This document shows, one piece after another, positions 14,275 through 25,200 of a stretch of DNA of 64,000 nt. The position numbers and the translations under genes are program-made. The first letter of the stretch is position 1; each line of letters starts with the position of its first letter. The stretch is from Brachionus plicatilis (Eukaryota; Rotifera; Eurotatoria; Ploima; Brachionidae). Location: contig QEOQ01000508.1 in assembly GCA_010279815.1 (NCBI GenBank), positions 1,154,254 to 1,218,253 of the forward strand, in the 5' to 3' direction. A model generated the notes under the pieces. That model was not told where the DNA came from. It did not search any database and was given only the letters and a program-made list of their open reading frames with translations.

Positions 14275-14764
14275 AGTATTAGATTTGTAAATTTTATTTT
14301 GTTATGGTTTCAACTTGCCAAGTGGTTGAGTAATGTCATTTATTTGAGTGTTAAGGTTGTGATTGTTTAAAATCGAGCCTGTTGTTCTTAACAGATATTT
14401 GTTCGATTTATTTTTTTTTTACTTTTTTTTTTTCTTTTTAACTATTTCTTAGTTAATTTCGTTTTTTTTTTGGAAATTTATTAAATTTAATTTATTCTAC
14501 ATTGCCTTATTTAAAAATGAGCACATTTATAATGATAAATATCTAGTTTTTGATAATTAACAATACTTAAAAAATGTATCAATTTTTATTAGATAGTTTT
14601 TACTTTTTATATTTTTTTTTTATTTTTTTTTAAATTACATTCATAAAAAAAATAATCAAAATAAAATTTAAATCAAAAGTTTTTTTAATTTTTTTCTAAG
14701 AAAATATTAATCATAAACAATTGAAACAAAACAAATGCCAAAATACTAAAATTTTTTGCAAAAT

Positions 14765-14853
14765 AATTTATGAATTGAGCACTTTTAAAATTTTTTTTTA
14801 CTTTAATTTATTTTATTTAAAATCAAACAAATTAGTATTTAAAAAAATTAATT
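14765..14853 (+). repeat. Direct repeat, left copy, flanking the duplicated gene fragment
   Basis: It begins AATTTATGAATTGAGCACTT and continues through a TTTAATTTATTTTATTTAA segment to AGTATTTAAAAAAA. The same order recurs at 15074-15162 with a few differences. The two copies bracket the aminopeptidase-derived fragment. Confidence 0.7.
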
Positions 14854-14869
14854 AATTTAAATTAAAATT

Positions 14870-15077
14870 AATCCACTTGATCAGTGCTTAGCAAACACTC
14901 ATCTATCAAATTTTTGTCAAATGGAACATAATTTAAAGGACTAAATTTTAAATTTTTTCTTTGGCCCAAAGAAAACTTAAAATAAAAATTCTTTTTTTGT
15001 GGAAAAATTTTTCCAAAGTTTTACTGCAGTTTTAGCTTCTTCGACCAAAAGATCGGTCTCTAGTCTAATTCCAAATT
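14870..15077 (-). pseudogene. Duplicated fragment of aminopeptidase gene A (parts of exons 9-10 with the intron between)
   Basis: These 208 bases match 18251-18458 with only two substitutions that I can find (T for A near 15000, G for T near 15026). The copied piece spans the 3' part of exon 9, the whole 49-bp intron and the 5' part of exon 10. Because the intron is retained, the copy was made at DNA level rather than from mRNA. It carries no start codon and cannot make an enzyme. It sits between two 88-bp direct repeats, 3.4 kb downstream of its source and in the same orientation. Confidence 0.9.
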
Positions 15078-15162
15078 TATGAATTGAGCACTTTTTTAAT
15101 ATTTTATTTTAATTTATTTTATTTAACTCGAAGAAATTACTATTTAAAAAAAAAATCAATTT
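15074..15162 (+). repeat. Direct repeat, right copy, flanking the duplicated gene fragment
   Basis: This repeats 14765-14853 from AATTTATGAATTGAGCACTT to the poly-A stretch, with scattered differences. It overlaps the end of the duplicated gene fragment by a few bases of shared AAATT. Confidence 0.7.
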
Positions 15163-15279
15163 ATTTCTGATGGTGCTGTGAATTTCATAAACTAAATATG
15201 AACTAAATTTGAACTAAGTTCTTCATTTTTTGATAAGTTAAAATTAAAATTAAACTTACGAATTCCTAGAAAAAAGCAA

Positions 15280-15660
15280 GTATTACTTTGATACTAGTCA
15301 AAACTTCTCTAAATCAGGATCCTTCAGACTATTTTCTCATTAGTATGACTAGGTATCCTGATAAATACACTAGAATGTATAATTTTTTTGGAGAGAAACA
15401 GCTTACTTATTCATGGACAGTCAAGATTAAGAAAACATGGGTGCACTGCAGATGATACTTATTTTCTCATTCAAAAGGTTGCAAAAGAATTGCACGGCGG
15501 ACTTGTTCATAAACTTGTTATATAAAGCATTCTTATGATATTTAAAAGATTTGATCATTCTTCATTTAAGATCCTTAAAAAAATTTAAATGTATATCAGA
15601 CCACAAGATTCAGTAATTTATCTACTTCTCTTTACCATTTTCATAAATTAGGTACCAATA
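15280..15660 (+). mobile_element. Degraded reverse-transcriptase-like fragment
   Basis: A broken plus-strand frame contains HGQSRLRKHGCTADDTYFLI followed by QKVAKELHGGLVHKLV. This resembles the QxGFRxxxST.D region and the following helix of non-LTR reverse transcriptases, apparently with the stretch between them deleted. It has stops and shifts. The assignment rests on motif order only. Confidence 0.4.
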
Positions 15661-15788
15661 AAAAATAAAACAAACATCCAATTCTCTCTTATTTTTGAAA
15701 ATGATCTGGCTACTTTTTATATTTTTTAATCCCATATTAAGATTCGTGATAGAATTGTTAACGAGATTTTTTCAAGATTCCCTTAGAG

Positions 15789-16351
15789 GGGTCTAGTCGG
15801 TTAGGTGAACAATTCATGTTCTCGGGTTGGGTGAACATTACGTTCACAATTTTTTGTTCACGTATAAGTGAACAAAATAATTTTAAACTGTTAAATTCTG
15901 AAAATATAGGAACAAAACATATATTACAGTGGTGTTCCGGATTTAGTATTTTACAATAATTTACGTAAAAAATAGTAAATTTACCAAATTTTACGTAAAA
16001 TATTGTAAATTTACGTAAATTTACATAAGTAAAAAAACGTTAATTTCAAAATCCGGAACACCACTGTATGTGAACCTTAAAAAATCATGATATTTATTAA
16101 AAAAAATTCGAAGCTGATATTATCAATATGAAATGTAGTCTATTCAAATTACGTTTATTTATTTTTATGTGAACGGATCATATGACAATTAACACCTATA
16201 TCGCCCTCAAAACAATTACCACATAGTTCGCATTTTTTCGGGTTAACTTATACGTCAACAAAAAATTATGTGAACGCAATGATCACCTAACCCGAGAACA
16301 TGAATTGTTCACCTAATATGTGAACATATGTTCACCTTACCGACTAGACCC
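15789..16351. mobile_element. Non-autonomous DNA transposon with long terminal inverted repeats
   Basis: The left end GGGTCTAGTCGGTTAGGTGA and right end (reverse complement GGGTCTAGTCGGTAAGGTGA) are inverted repeats. The similarity continues for about 85 bp through ATTCATGTTCTCGGGTT and TTTTTTGTTCACGTATAAGT. The right arm has about 30 extra bases (another GGTGAAC motif). Flanking octamers CCTTAGAG and CCTTTGAA agree at 6 of 8 positions, a possible decayed 8-bp target duplication. There is no reading frame of note. A Tc1/mariner-type MITE is nested inside at 15927-16066, and a solo right end of the family lies near 34470-34592. Confidence 0.75.
15927..16066. mobile_element. Tc1/mariner-type MITE nested in the 15789-16351 element
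   Basis: The terminal inverted repeats begin CAGTGGTGTTCCGGATTT, are perfect over 18 bp, and are bounded by TA on both sides (15925-15926 and 16067-16068). This is the TA target-site hallmark of Tc1/mariner. The 140-bp element has an interior made of repeated palindromic TTTACGTAAA-type motifs and no coding capacity. Confidence 0.85.
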
Positions 16352-17260
16352 CCTTTGAAAATCTTTTCTAAATCTCGACTAAAATCCTAATAAGTAAATA
16401 TTTATATTTTAGAAAAATAAAATAGAAAAATTTAAGGAAAATAAGAGGTAAATTTTATTTAAGATAAAATCGTCGGTTTAATTTATGGATACAAAATTAT
16501 TCTCTTTTTAAAAACAATTTCATTTAAATTGGTACTATTTATACTCGTTCAGAATCGCTTTATACAATAAAAATCAATTGTTTAATTTTATCTCGAAATT
16601 TTTTTTATTAAAATCAATTTTTTGTTAAATAAAGTTTTTTTCTTTATGGTGCAAGCATGATTAATTTTTTGAGTAATCAGTATATTAAACTTTTAAAGAC
16701 TATGGAATTTTGGAAAACCTATTAAAATTTATTTGATAAATGATTTAAATTTTTTTGTGATAGCTTAGTAAGTTCTTTAAATATTTGGTATGACATTGCA
16801 AATATTAGAACTAATAAACAAGTAAAAAAATTAAAAAAGAGAATCAGAAAATTTAAACAAGTTCAGTTTTTTCCGTATATAACAAACATGAATTAAAAAA
16901 TAATTTGCGGTTCCTCTTTTTCAATTCTCAGTAATTTTTAGCAGTTAAATTTTTAATTTTTTCTTAAATGACTATTATGCGTTAAATTAAAGTTGAATTT
17001 TTTCAAGAATTTTAAGTTGTTAGTTAAATGAAAAAATGTTTCAATAAAGACGACTCTTTAAGTTAATATAGAAAATTGTGTTAAAAACAGGAATTTGAGA
17101 TCTTAAGCAAATCCAAAACTTCAGAAGTGTAAATTTCTGGTTACATATAAAACGTAGCAGCTTTTTTTCAATCAAATTTGTGTTTATGATATGTAAAATG
17201 ACTCAAAAATAATAAAAAGTTAACCTGAATTGATTAAAATCTTCTTTTATAAATTTAGAC

Positions 17261-17360
17261 CAGAGTTGTTTAAAGTCCAAAGAAGTCTGTTTTTTTTTTT
17301 TTTAAAGTCGAACGCCGGACTTGGACTTAACTTGAGACTTGTGACTTTTAAACAACTCTG
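17261..17360. mobile_element. hAT-type MITE, 100 bp
   Basis: The inverted termini are CAGAGTTGTTTAAAGTC on the left, and CAGAGTTGTTTAAAAGTC on the right when reverse-complemented. They enclose a poly-T/A core and a GGACTTGGACTT motif. The flanking octamers ATTTAGAC and ATTTAGAA match at 7 of 8 positions, fitting an 8-bp hAT target duplication. Confidence 0.75.
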
Positions 17361-17389
17361 ATTTAGAAAATACCTTTTTCCTTTGTATC

Positions 17390-17683
17390 TTGGTTTCTTT
17401 TAATTATGTAGATGAAAAAACTTTTTTCAAAGTGATGGCCAGATTTTACAACAAAAATGATTTTTCATTAATAATCTTATCAGAACCTGAAGAAGCTTAT
17501 CAAAACTTTAAATTATTTACAACTACGATTAAAAATATTTTTTTGATACTTGATATTTTCGAAATTTTTAGATTGTTAAAACTTAATCTGACTTTTCTGA
17601 TTTCAAATGCAAATACTAAAAGATCATTTTGCGTTTTTAAAAAAGTAAAAATTATTCGAGAAATAATTTTTCTAAATATTTAA
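17390..17683 (+). pseudogene. Degraded hAT-transposase-like C-terminal fragment
   Basis: The frame has no ATG start and contains FRLLKLNLTFLISNANTKRS followed by FCVFKKVKIIRE (about 17570-17665). This resembles the hAT dimerisation block, in which a Ser/Thr-Ala-Thr-x-E-R-S-F motif is followed by a KxIKxxLR helix. The acidic E of ERSF is K here. The rest of the frame is low-complexity. It lies 30 bp right of a hAT-type MITE, but the two need not belong together. Confidence 0.35.
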
Positions 17684-18020
17684 TCTGAAGAGGAAGATAA
17701 AATCAAAATTCATAAAGTTACCATTTTTGCCAAAATGATTATTAAAACTATATTTTTGAATATATTGTTTAAGTTAAATCTGAATTTAATTTGAAGGATA
17801 GACATTTTTTTTAAAACTAATTTTTCCATATTTCTATATTTCTCTATTTTATACCTACTACCTTAATTTTCGAATTAAAATTTTATTTGACTCTATTATT
17901 TCCAAAAATTATAAAAAATTAAAAAGTTAAATTTTATTCAAAATAATTTTCTAAAAAATAAAAATTAAATTCTATTAATTTAGTTTAATTAGTTTTGTTT
18001 AGTTTGTCTAAAATTTTTCT

Positions 18021-21000
18021 TCAGAATAGCAGTTTAATTAACTGTGCTGAAACTAAAATCATCAATAGTGTTGTTGGAAGCGAATTTAGCCGAGCACTTT
18101 TATTCATTCTAATAAATGTTGGACAATATTCATAAGCATGCGCATATTTAAAAGGCTCTGTCTTTTCCATCATATAGTTTTTTACTTCTGGATACTTATC
18201 CAACAAAGGACCCAAATGAGTTCTTGTTTGACTGTTGTACATATTTAACCAATCCACTTGATCAGTGCTTAGCAAACACTCATCTATCAAATTTTTGTCA
18301 AATGGAACATAATTTAAAGGACTAAATTTTAAATTTTTTCTTTGGCCCAAAGAAAACTTAAAATAAAAATTCTTTTTTTGAGGAAAAATTTTTCCAAAGT
18401 TTTACTTCAGTTTTAGCTTCTTCGACCAAAAGATCGGTCTCTAGTCTAATTCCAAATTCGTTCTCTTCGTAATAACCAGGCTCTTGAAAATTTTTCATTT
18501 AAATAATTCCAATTTTTATTGTGAAAAAGTACCATCAGAAAGTACCATTCCAATATCTAAGGCTTCATCGTAAGTACTCCTTGAATTGTATGATACAGAT
18601 GGAGGATCTTCATGCACTGAAAGAAAATAGCCTATTCCATGGCCAGTGCCGTGTCCATAATCCAATCCAGATTTCCATAACTCCTTTCTTGCTTCAACGT
18701 CCACGGATCTTCCATAAACTCCTGTAGGAAAAACAACTTTTGCCAAGTTGATTGATCCTTGTAAAACTTTGGTATAAGCAAGCTAAAAGACAAATATTAA
18801 TAAAAATGATGCTCTTTCCCGTTTTTTTACTTTTATTTTGCGAGAAGGCTGACCAAAAAAATGAGTTCGAGTAATATCTGTAGTGCCATCTTGGTAATTT
18901 GCTCCGGCATCAAGTAAAAATATTTTATCATTGGTTAAAACAGCTTCACCATTTTTTTCTGTAGAATAATGCACAATGGCAGCATTACCACCTTATTAAA
19001 CTTTTTTTTAGCATCAAATTTAAGAATTTTTCAGCAGTTTTTACCCACAGCTGCGATTGAATCAAAACTAAGCATGGCAAACAATGTGTCTTCTCTGAAA
19101 AAATATCTGTAAATTTTTTTATTTTTAAATTTTTTAAATTACTCTTGAATTTCTTCAAGTTTTTTGGCAGCTTGTTTTTCGTCTATTTTATTTCCATTTT
19201 TAAGCTGTGTTTCCATCCAGTGCATGTGCCTTACACGAGCAGCAGAGTCTCGAATGTGGCATTTTTTTAAATTGTCAATCTCAGTGGGATTTTTTCGAGC
19301 CTTTAATGACCTTACTGGAGATGTTTTACTAACTAGTAAACTCTTGTTTGAAACAGCATCATAAACCGCATAAGATGACATGGGAGATATCCAAATTTTG
19401 AATTCATTGGAAGAATAGTTCTTGATCTCATCAATTATTTGGTCATAGTCCTTCATTAAAACTCCATCCAAGTGTCTTTTAATTGAATCTTTTATTCTAT
19501 TTTGATCAATATAAAGCTCTTGAGTGCTATTGGAAACAATTGCGTAGGCAAAGAGCATAGGATTGTAGGGAATATCTGCCGCCCTTAGATTAAACAGCCA
19601 TGCCACTTCATCTAGAGCCGTGACTACGAATAAATCAGCTCCGTTCTCATGCAATTTTTTTCGCACTTCTTCAACCTTATTTTGCCAAGTTTTTCCAGCA
19701 AATTCTTTGTCATGAATCTTAATTTCAGTATTTGGTTTTAAAGGGCGTTCATCGCTGGGCCAGATTAAATCAACAAGATCTTCATTCGGGTTATGAAGTG
19801 ATAGTTTGAATTTACTCAATTGACTTTCGGTATTTTGCCACGAAGCTTAATTTGAAAATAAGAATTAATTTAGAAATTATTATTTAGCTTTATTTTATTT
19901 ACAAATGGAAGTTAATTTGGCATTTCGAGCAACTTTTTGACCAGGTGATAGCTGTTCTTCTAACCATTCTTCGATTTTTAAAGTCTTTGACTCTGCTAAA
20001 AAGATAATGCTTTCAAAATTTAATTTTTTTTTTAAAAGAAAATAAAAAAATAATTGACCAAAGCCTAGTTTTTTGATTGAATTTTATGAAAAAATTTAAA
20101 TAACAAAAAATAATTTTTATTTGGAGTTTTTTTTTATATAAATTTTTTAAAATTCAGACACCCATTTTCTAAAAATAAAAATTGAGTATGGGATAAGTGA
20201 ATGAGGTTCTGTTCAGCAAAGTTGAATTAATATGGTAAAAAATGACAAAAAGGGGCTTCAACAATGACTGATGTTTTAAAGTATCAAAAGCAATGCAAAT
20301 AATTTTACTTGAGTTCATAATTTTGAGGATACTTAATAAGAATTTTAAGGCTATGAGCTTAATAAGTATAATAAACTATTCTAACATAATAAGAAAAAAA
20401 TATTTGGATTATTACGCTAAACTCTCATTAATAAAAAATTATTTTATGGCTGAAAAAAAGGAAAAAACTTGGCTAAATGAATGGAAGAATAATAACTATT
20501 TTTTTGAAAAATAAACTAAAAGATAAAAAAAAAATTTCAAAATTTTAATTTTTAAAAAACTTCAACACCATTTGGAGTTTTTAAAAATTAAAATTAAAGA
20601 TAAAAACTTTTTATCTTTAATTAATTAATTAAGTTTTTTCATTTTTGTTCCGAAATTCACAATGCCAATAAAACACGCATCTTGAAATATAGATTTAAGA
20701 TGCTTAAAAAGCTTTTTCTTCAATTAGAAATTAGATTTTCGATTAAAAAAAAAGACTTTAACCTTTATAATGATAAAATAGTTTAGTGATTAATAATCTG
20801 ATGATATGTGGAGTCTTCTCAAATAATTTGAAGCATGGGTTTAAAGAAAACCTTCTATATTTTCCAGGAAAAGTGCTCAAAAAAATTTTCAAATCTCTGG
20901 TCCCAATTTTCAACTCTAAATACGTTCAAAAAGGTCGTCTTAAAAACATTCTTGAACGTATTTAAAAAGAAAATTATTGTAATTGTAATTTATGTCTTTC

Positions 21001-21961
21001 TAAAAATCTATTAAATGTGCAAATTTTCTGAGCTAGTTAATTTTAAATGTACAGGAATTAAATGACGGATGGATTTAATGTCATAGAAATTTTAATAAAA
21101 AAAATATTAGAAAAAATAATCCTTAATAAACTTAAGAATAACACTAAAATAAGCAATGTTGGCAAATAGACTGACAGTCTTATAGGAAGTGGCTTTTCAT
21201 CAAGTTGTTTAAATGAAAAAAAATTCTTTTAAAATTGATCATAAATCGATCGGCTCGAATAGAATTTTTTATCTTTATTCAATTTTTATAATAACTTTTT
21301 TATATTCGACTTTTTTTCTTTTTTATATACTTGTCCATGCTACTCTGTTTGCCAACATTAAAAATAAACAATTTCAGTATAAAAAATTTTATACTGAAAA
21401 TAATAAATAAAAAAAGTTAAGAAATTCATAAAGCTGGTAAGAAAAATTCATGGCTGGTTTATTGAGCCTGAATAAAGCTTCGCTCAGCTTTTAGAATATA
21501 TTTCTCAATTACAAGCATTCATTTGGGTCCAATATTTTCTGTCAAGCTCTTTAATTGCTTGAATATAGTAACGACTATCAGTCCATAAAGCAGCACTCTT
21601 TTCGGTAACTACCGCCGTTCCAGCTGAACCAGTAAATCCAGATATCCAGGCCCTTCTTTCATCATGTTTGCTCACATATTCACTCTGGTGCTCATCCTCA
21701 GATGCTTTAAAAAAAATTGAAAACAATTTTCAGGATTTCAAGAATTTATTTTAAAATTACGAATTATAACAGCATTGAAACCCAAATCTTTCATCGTAGT
21801 CCTTAATTTTGTCAATTTTTCTTCCATCGAAAGACCTGCCTGACAAAGAAAACATCCTTTAGATATTCAGAATAAAAATTTTAATTTCATAATATTACTC
21901 TGGTGTAATTGAGTAAGGTCAATCCAAATAAAATTTTAGCAAATAACTTGACATTTATCAT
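18021..21961 (-). CDS. XPNPEP2: Secreted/GPI-type Xaa-Pro aminopeptidase, copy A (XPNPEP2-like)
   Basis: This M24B metallopeptidase removes the N-terminal residue from peptides with proline in second position. Ten exons: 21899-21961, 21761-21839, 21513-21704, 19903-19995, 19143-19845, 19045-19094, 18831-18991, 18533-18782, 18406-18482 and 18021-18356. All phases agree and predict 667 aa, close to mammalian XPNPEP2. The N terminus ([17 protein letters not shown]) looks like a signal peptide. The metal ligands are all present: D421 (LLDAG), D432 (TTDITRT), H495 (GHGTGHGIG), E531 (DEPGYYE) and E545 (IRLE). The C terminus ends in a hydrophobic stretch after a polar region, like a GPI-attachment signal, so extracellular membrane anchoring is inferred. 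It lies directly downstream of paralogue B. A near-identical piece of exons 9-10 is copied at 14870-15077. Confidence 0.93.
21155..21359. mobile_element. Short inverted-repeat element in an intron of aminopeptidase A
   Basis: The left end AATGTTGGCAAATAGACT and the reverse-complemented right end AATGTTGGCAAACAGAGT are imperfect inverted repeats of about 18 bp bounding 205 bp. The interior has no convincing coding sequence. The flanks (AAAATAAGC and AAAAATAAAC) are similar but A-rich, so a target duplication is uncertain. It sits in the 1.5-kb intron between exons 3 and 4. Confidence 0.5.
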
Positions 21962-22205
21962 TTTTTTAAAACTTTTTTTGAAAGGATATTATTTTATTTA
22001 TTTTATTTTTGGTGTTTCATTAAAGTTTTCTTAAACGTCTAAGAGTTAGATAAAATTTTAGATGATAAGATAATTTTCTTTAATGTTTCTTAGATTTTGT
22101 TTGCTATTTTGTTTTTTATTTATCGTTATAAAATAATAAACTAAAATTAGAAAGATATATTTTTATAATCATTCAAAATTTTAGTTTAGTGATTACAACA
22201 TTTTT

Positions 22206-25200
22206 TCAGAGTTTGAAAATCAAGCTTAAATTAAATAAAATCATAAAAAAGAATCTTCTAGCATTAAATTGAATTGATGATCCATTTTTCTGGTATGCAG
22301 GACAATGGCTATAAGTGTGCGAATATTTGAATGGTTCAGTTTTCATTAAAAGATACTCTTTAATTTGTTCATATTTTTCTAATCTTGGCAAAATTATGTT
22401 TCGTGTATCTTCATTGTATTTGTTTAGCCAATCTACTTGTTCATTTGTTAATAGACATTCATTAATAAGATTTTTTTCGAATGGGACAAAATTCAACGGG
22501 CTAAATTTCAGATACATTTTGTTTCGAAAGTTAAACTTAAAAAATTTAATTCTCATGGAAATTTTTTTAATTGCTAAAAAATAGAGTTACTGGTGTATCG
22601 GCTTTTACTGTTTCAATATCTGTTTCCAATCTGATCCCATAAGAGCCATCTTCATAAAAGCCAGGCTCTAAGTTAAACAAAAATTAAAATGGAGGCAAAA
22701 ATAGAAATTATTTTTTTAAAAAATACCATCTGATTGTATCATGCCTGGTTCAAAAAATTCATTATCTGTACTCCTTGAACTATAACTAGTTCTCGGTGGG
22801 TTTTCATGAACTGACAAAAAAAAACCGATTCCGTGTCTTTTTTTTATTTTTAAAAATAATGTTCTTCTTAAATTTTAAATCATTACCCTGTTCCATGTCC
22901 ATAATCGAGGCCATCTTTCCATAAAGCAGATCTGGCCAAAACGTCCAATTCACGTCCATAAACTCCAGTTGGAAAAACAATGTTTGCTAAATTTATTGAG
23001 CCTTGCAATACTTTAGTATAAGCGTCCTTTTTTGTTAAGTAATTAAATGATTTTAAGAATAGACTTTTTTCTATATTAAATAATTTATTTGACTAAAAGC
23101 CATTATTCTCAATATAAAAACTGTTTAGACTCAAATTTGATTCTCAAAATCTACAATCAGCTCCTATAAAATTTATTTCCTTTTTGCAATTGCTTTTATT
23201 TATATCGTTGAACTGAACTTAAGCATATAGCACCTTTCATTACTTAAATTTTTTTAAAATTCATCTTATTTTTGATTTTTATTTTTTAATCTGAAGGAGC
23301 ATTAGCTCAAGACAGGTAAACAAAAAAATAAAGTAAAGACTCCAAAATTCAAATAATAAGTATTTAAAATGACTTTTTTCAAAATATTTTAAATAAATTA
23401 TTTTATTTCACTCCATCTTAAAATATTAAAAATGGAGAGAGATAAAGAGAGAAAACCTTACTATTTTTTTATTAAATAATAAATCAAATCTGTGGAATGT
23501 CAAATTTTTCAGGAGTAAAAGGAGTAAGCTTCATAGTGGAATTATTTTTAAAAAAAGCAGGGGTACAACTAATTTCATGAACGATTATTTAAAGGTAATA
23601 GATATTTATTAAAAAACGGTGGTTGTTGTTTACGCGTTTTTAGAATTTTTTTATTTTAAGTATTTTTGATACTGTTCGAATTTAACTTTTTTTTATTTCT
23701 AAATTTTTCGATGATTTATATTTTTATTACAAAATTTTACCAAATTTAACCAAAAACTGTGTAATTTTGCGTAAAATTAAGTAAAGAATGGTAAGGAATA
23801 TTGATTTTTTTTAGTTTTTCATAGAAAAATTTATTAAATATTTCGAAAAAGAAGCCAATTTTCAAATTTTTCTTACCAAAACCCTCGTTTTTTTGACCGT
23901 AAGCTTTTTAGAACGATTATACTGACAGTTACGTATTTTAATGTAGTCTTACTTAATTTTTGATAAAATTACATATCCTTACCTACCAATATTCACGTAA
24001 GATTACGTTAGCTAACTAAAAATGTAATGTAAAATTACGTAATTTATTCCATTCTGCACCTTTTATAAAAGAACTGTATTAAATCTAAAAATAATAATTT
24101 CCGTACTAACTACAAATACGATACTAAAAGACTAAGGCATTGTTTACAATGATACGCAAACTTAAGCTATCTATTAAAAAATGCTGCCAATTTCAATTTT
24201 TTATCAAGCTCACTAGAAAATCAATTATAAAATTTCTTTGAATATATAAGATAATAAGTTAAAAATCTTAAGGAATATTGGTAAGCTAATTAAAACCATT
24301 GCAAAAAACTAAAAATCAAAAAAATGTTGGACATCTTTTACTCAAGATGGATCAATGGCATTTTAGTCAAAAGAATAATAGTGAAATTTTTACATCTAAG
24401 TTTTCAAGATTCAATTATAATAACATCATTTTTACAAATTTAAAAAATTTAATTTAAACCTGGCATTATTTTATTTTTTCTATTGTTTTTATTTACAATT
24501 CTAACTTAATTTCTCAGTCATTTTAAATTTAAATAAATGAATTATTAACCGACCTAGTTTAAACAGGGACTCTAGCATATTCGTTAGCCTTGAAATAATA
24601 AAAAAATTCTTTTACTTTAATTTCAGATGGGGGGTTTCCATAAAAATGTGTCCGAGTGATATCGCTTGTGCAATCAAGATAATTTCCGCCTGCATCTAGA
24701 AGATAAATTTTATCCAGAGTTAATTTTGAGTTATCGCCTTGGCTTGTCGAATAATGAACAACTGCTGCATTTTTTCCCACAGCAGATATAGAATAGAAAC
24801 TCTTCATTTTAAAATTTGGATCTTCTCTTTGAATTTGCTCTAATTTTTCGGCTGATGTCATTTCTGTAACAGTTCCTTTTTTTACTTCATTTTCTAGCCA
24901 AAACATGTGTCGAATTCTGGCCACCGAATCTCTAATCTTTGATAAAATTTTAATTTTTTTTTTTTTAATTTCTAATTTTTTACATTGCATTCTCTTAAAT
25001 TTTTCAATTCAACTTCGTTTTTACGAGCTTTTAAGGATCTTATAGGTGATGGTTTGTTTATCATAAGACTCTAAAAAAAATTATTGACAAAGTTGACAAA
25101 ATTCGCTTATTAATTGATTACCTTGTCTGTGATTGAATTATAGATCGCAAAAGAAGATTGTGGAGATATCCATGTTTTGTAATTATTCATAGAATCTTGC

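Larger units (their letters stand above)
14275..18020. other. Repeat-rich intergenic spacer between HECW and aminopeptidase gene A
   Basis: About 3.7 kb separate the convergent 3' ends of HECW (+) and aminopeptidase A (-). The spacer holds a copied gene fragment (14870-15077) between direct repeats, an RT-like remnant (about 15280-15660), a nested pair of inverted-repeat elements (15789-16351), a 100-bp hAT-like MITE (17261-17360) and a degraded hAT-like frame (17390-17683). No intact gene was seen. Confidence 0.7.

Noticed and set aside
20293..20514. 73-aa plus-strand frame in an aminopeptidase A intron
   Set aside because: It is low-complexity Ile/Asn/Lys/Tyr as expected from random A+T-rich DNA, with no conserved motif or signals.
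21213..21410. 65-aa plus-strand hydrophobic frame
   Set aside because: It overlaps an inverted-repeat element within an intron; hydrophobicity follows from T-rich codons.
23735..24060. TTACGTAA-rich segment as a complete transposon
   Set aside because: It resembles the interior of the nested mariner-type MITE but I could not find matching termini or a TA duplication.
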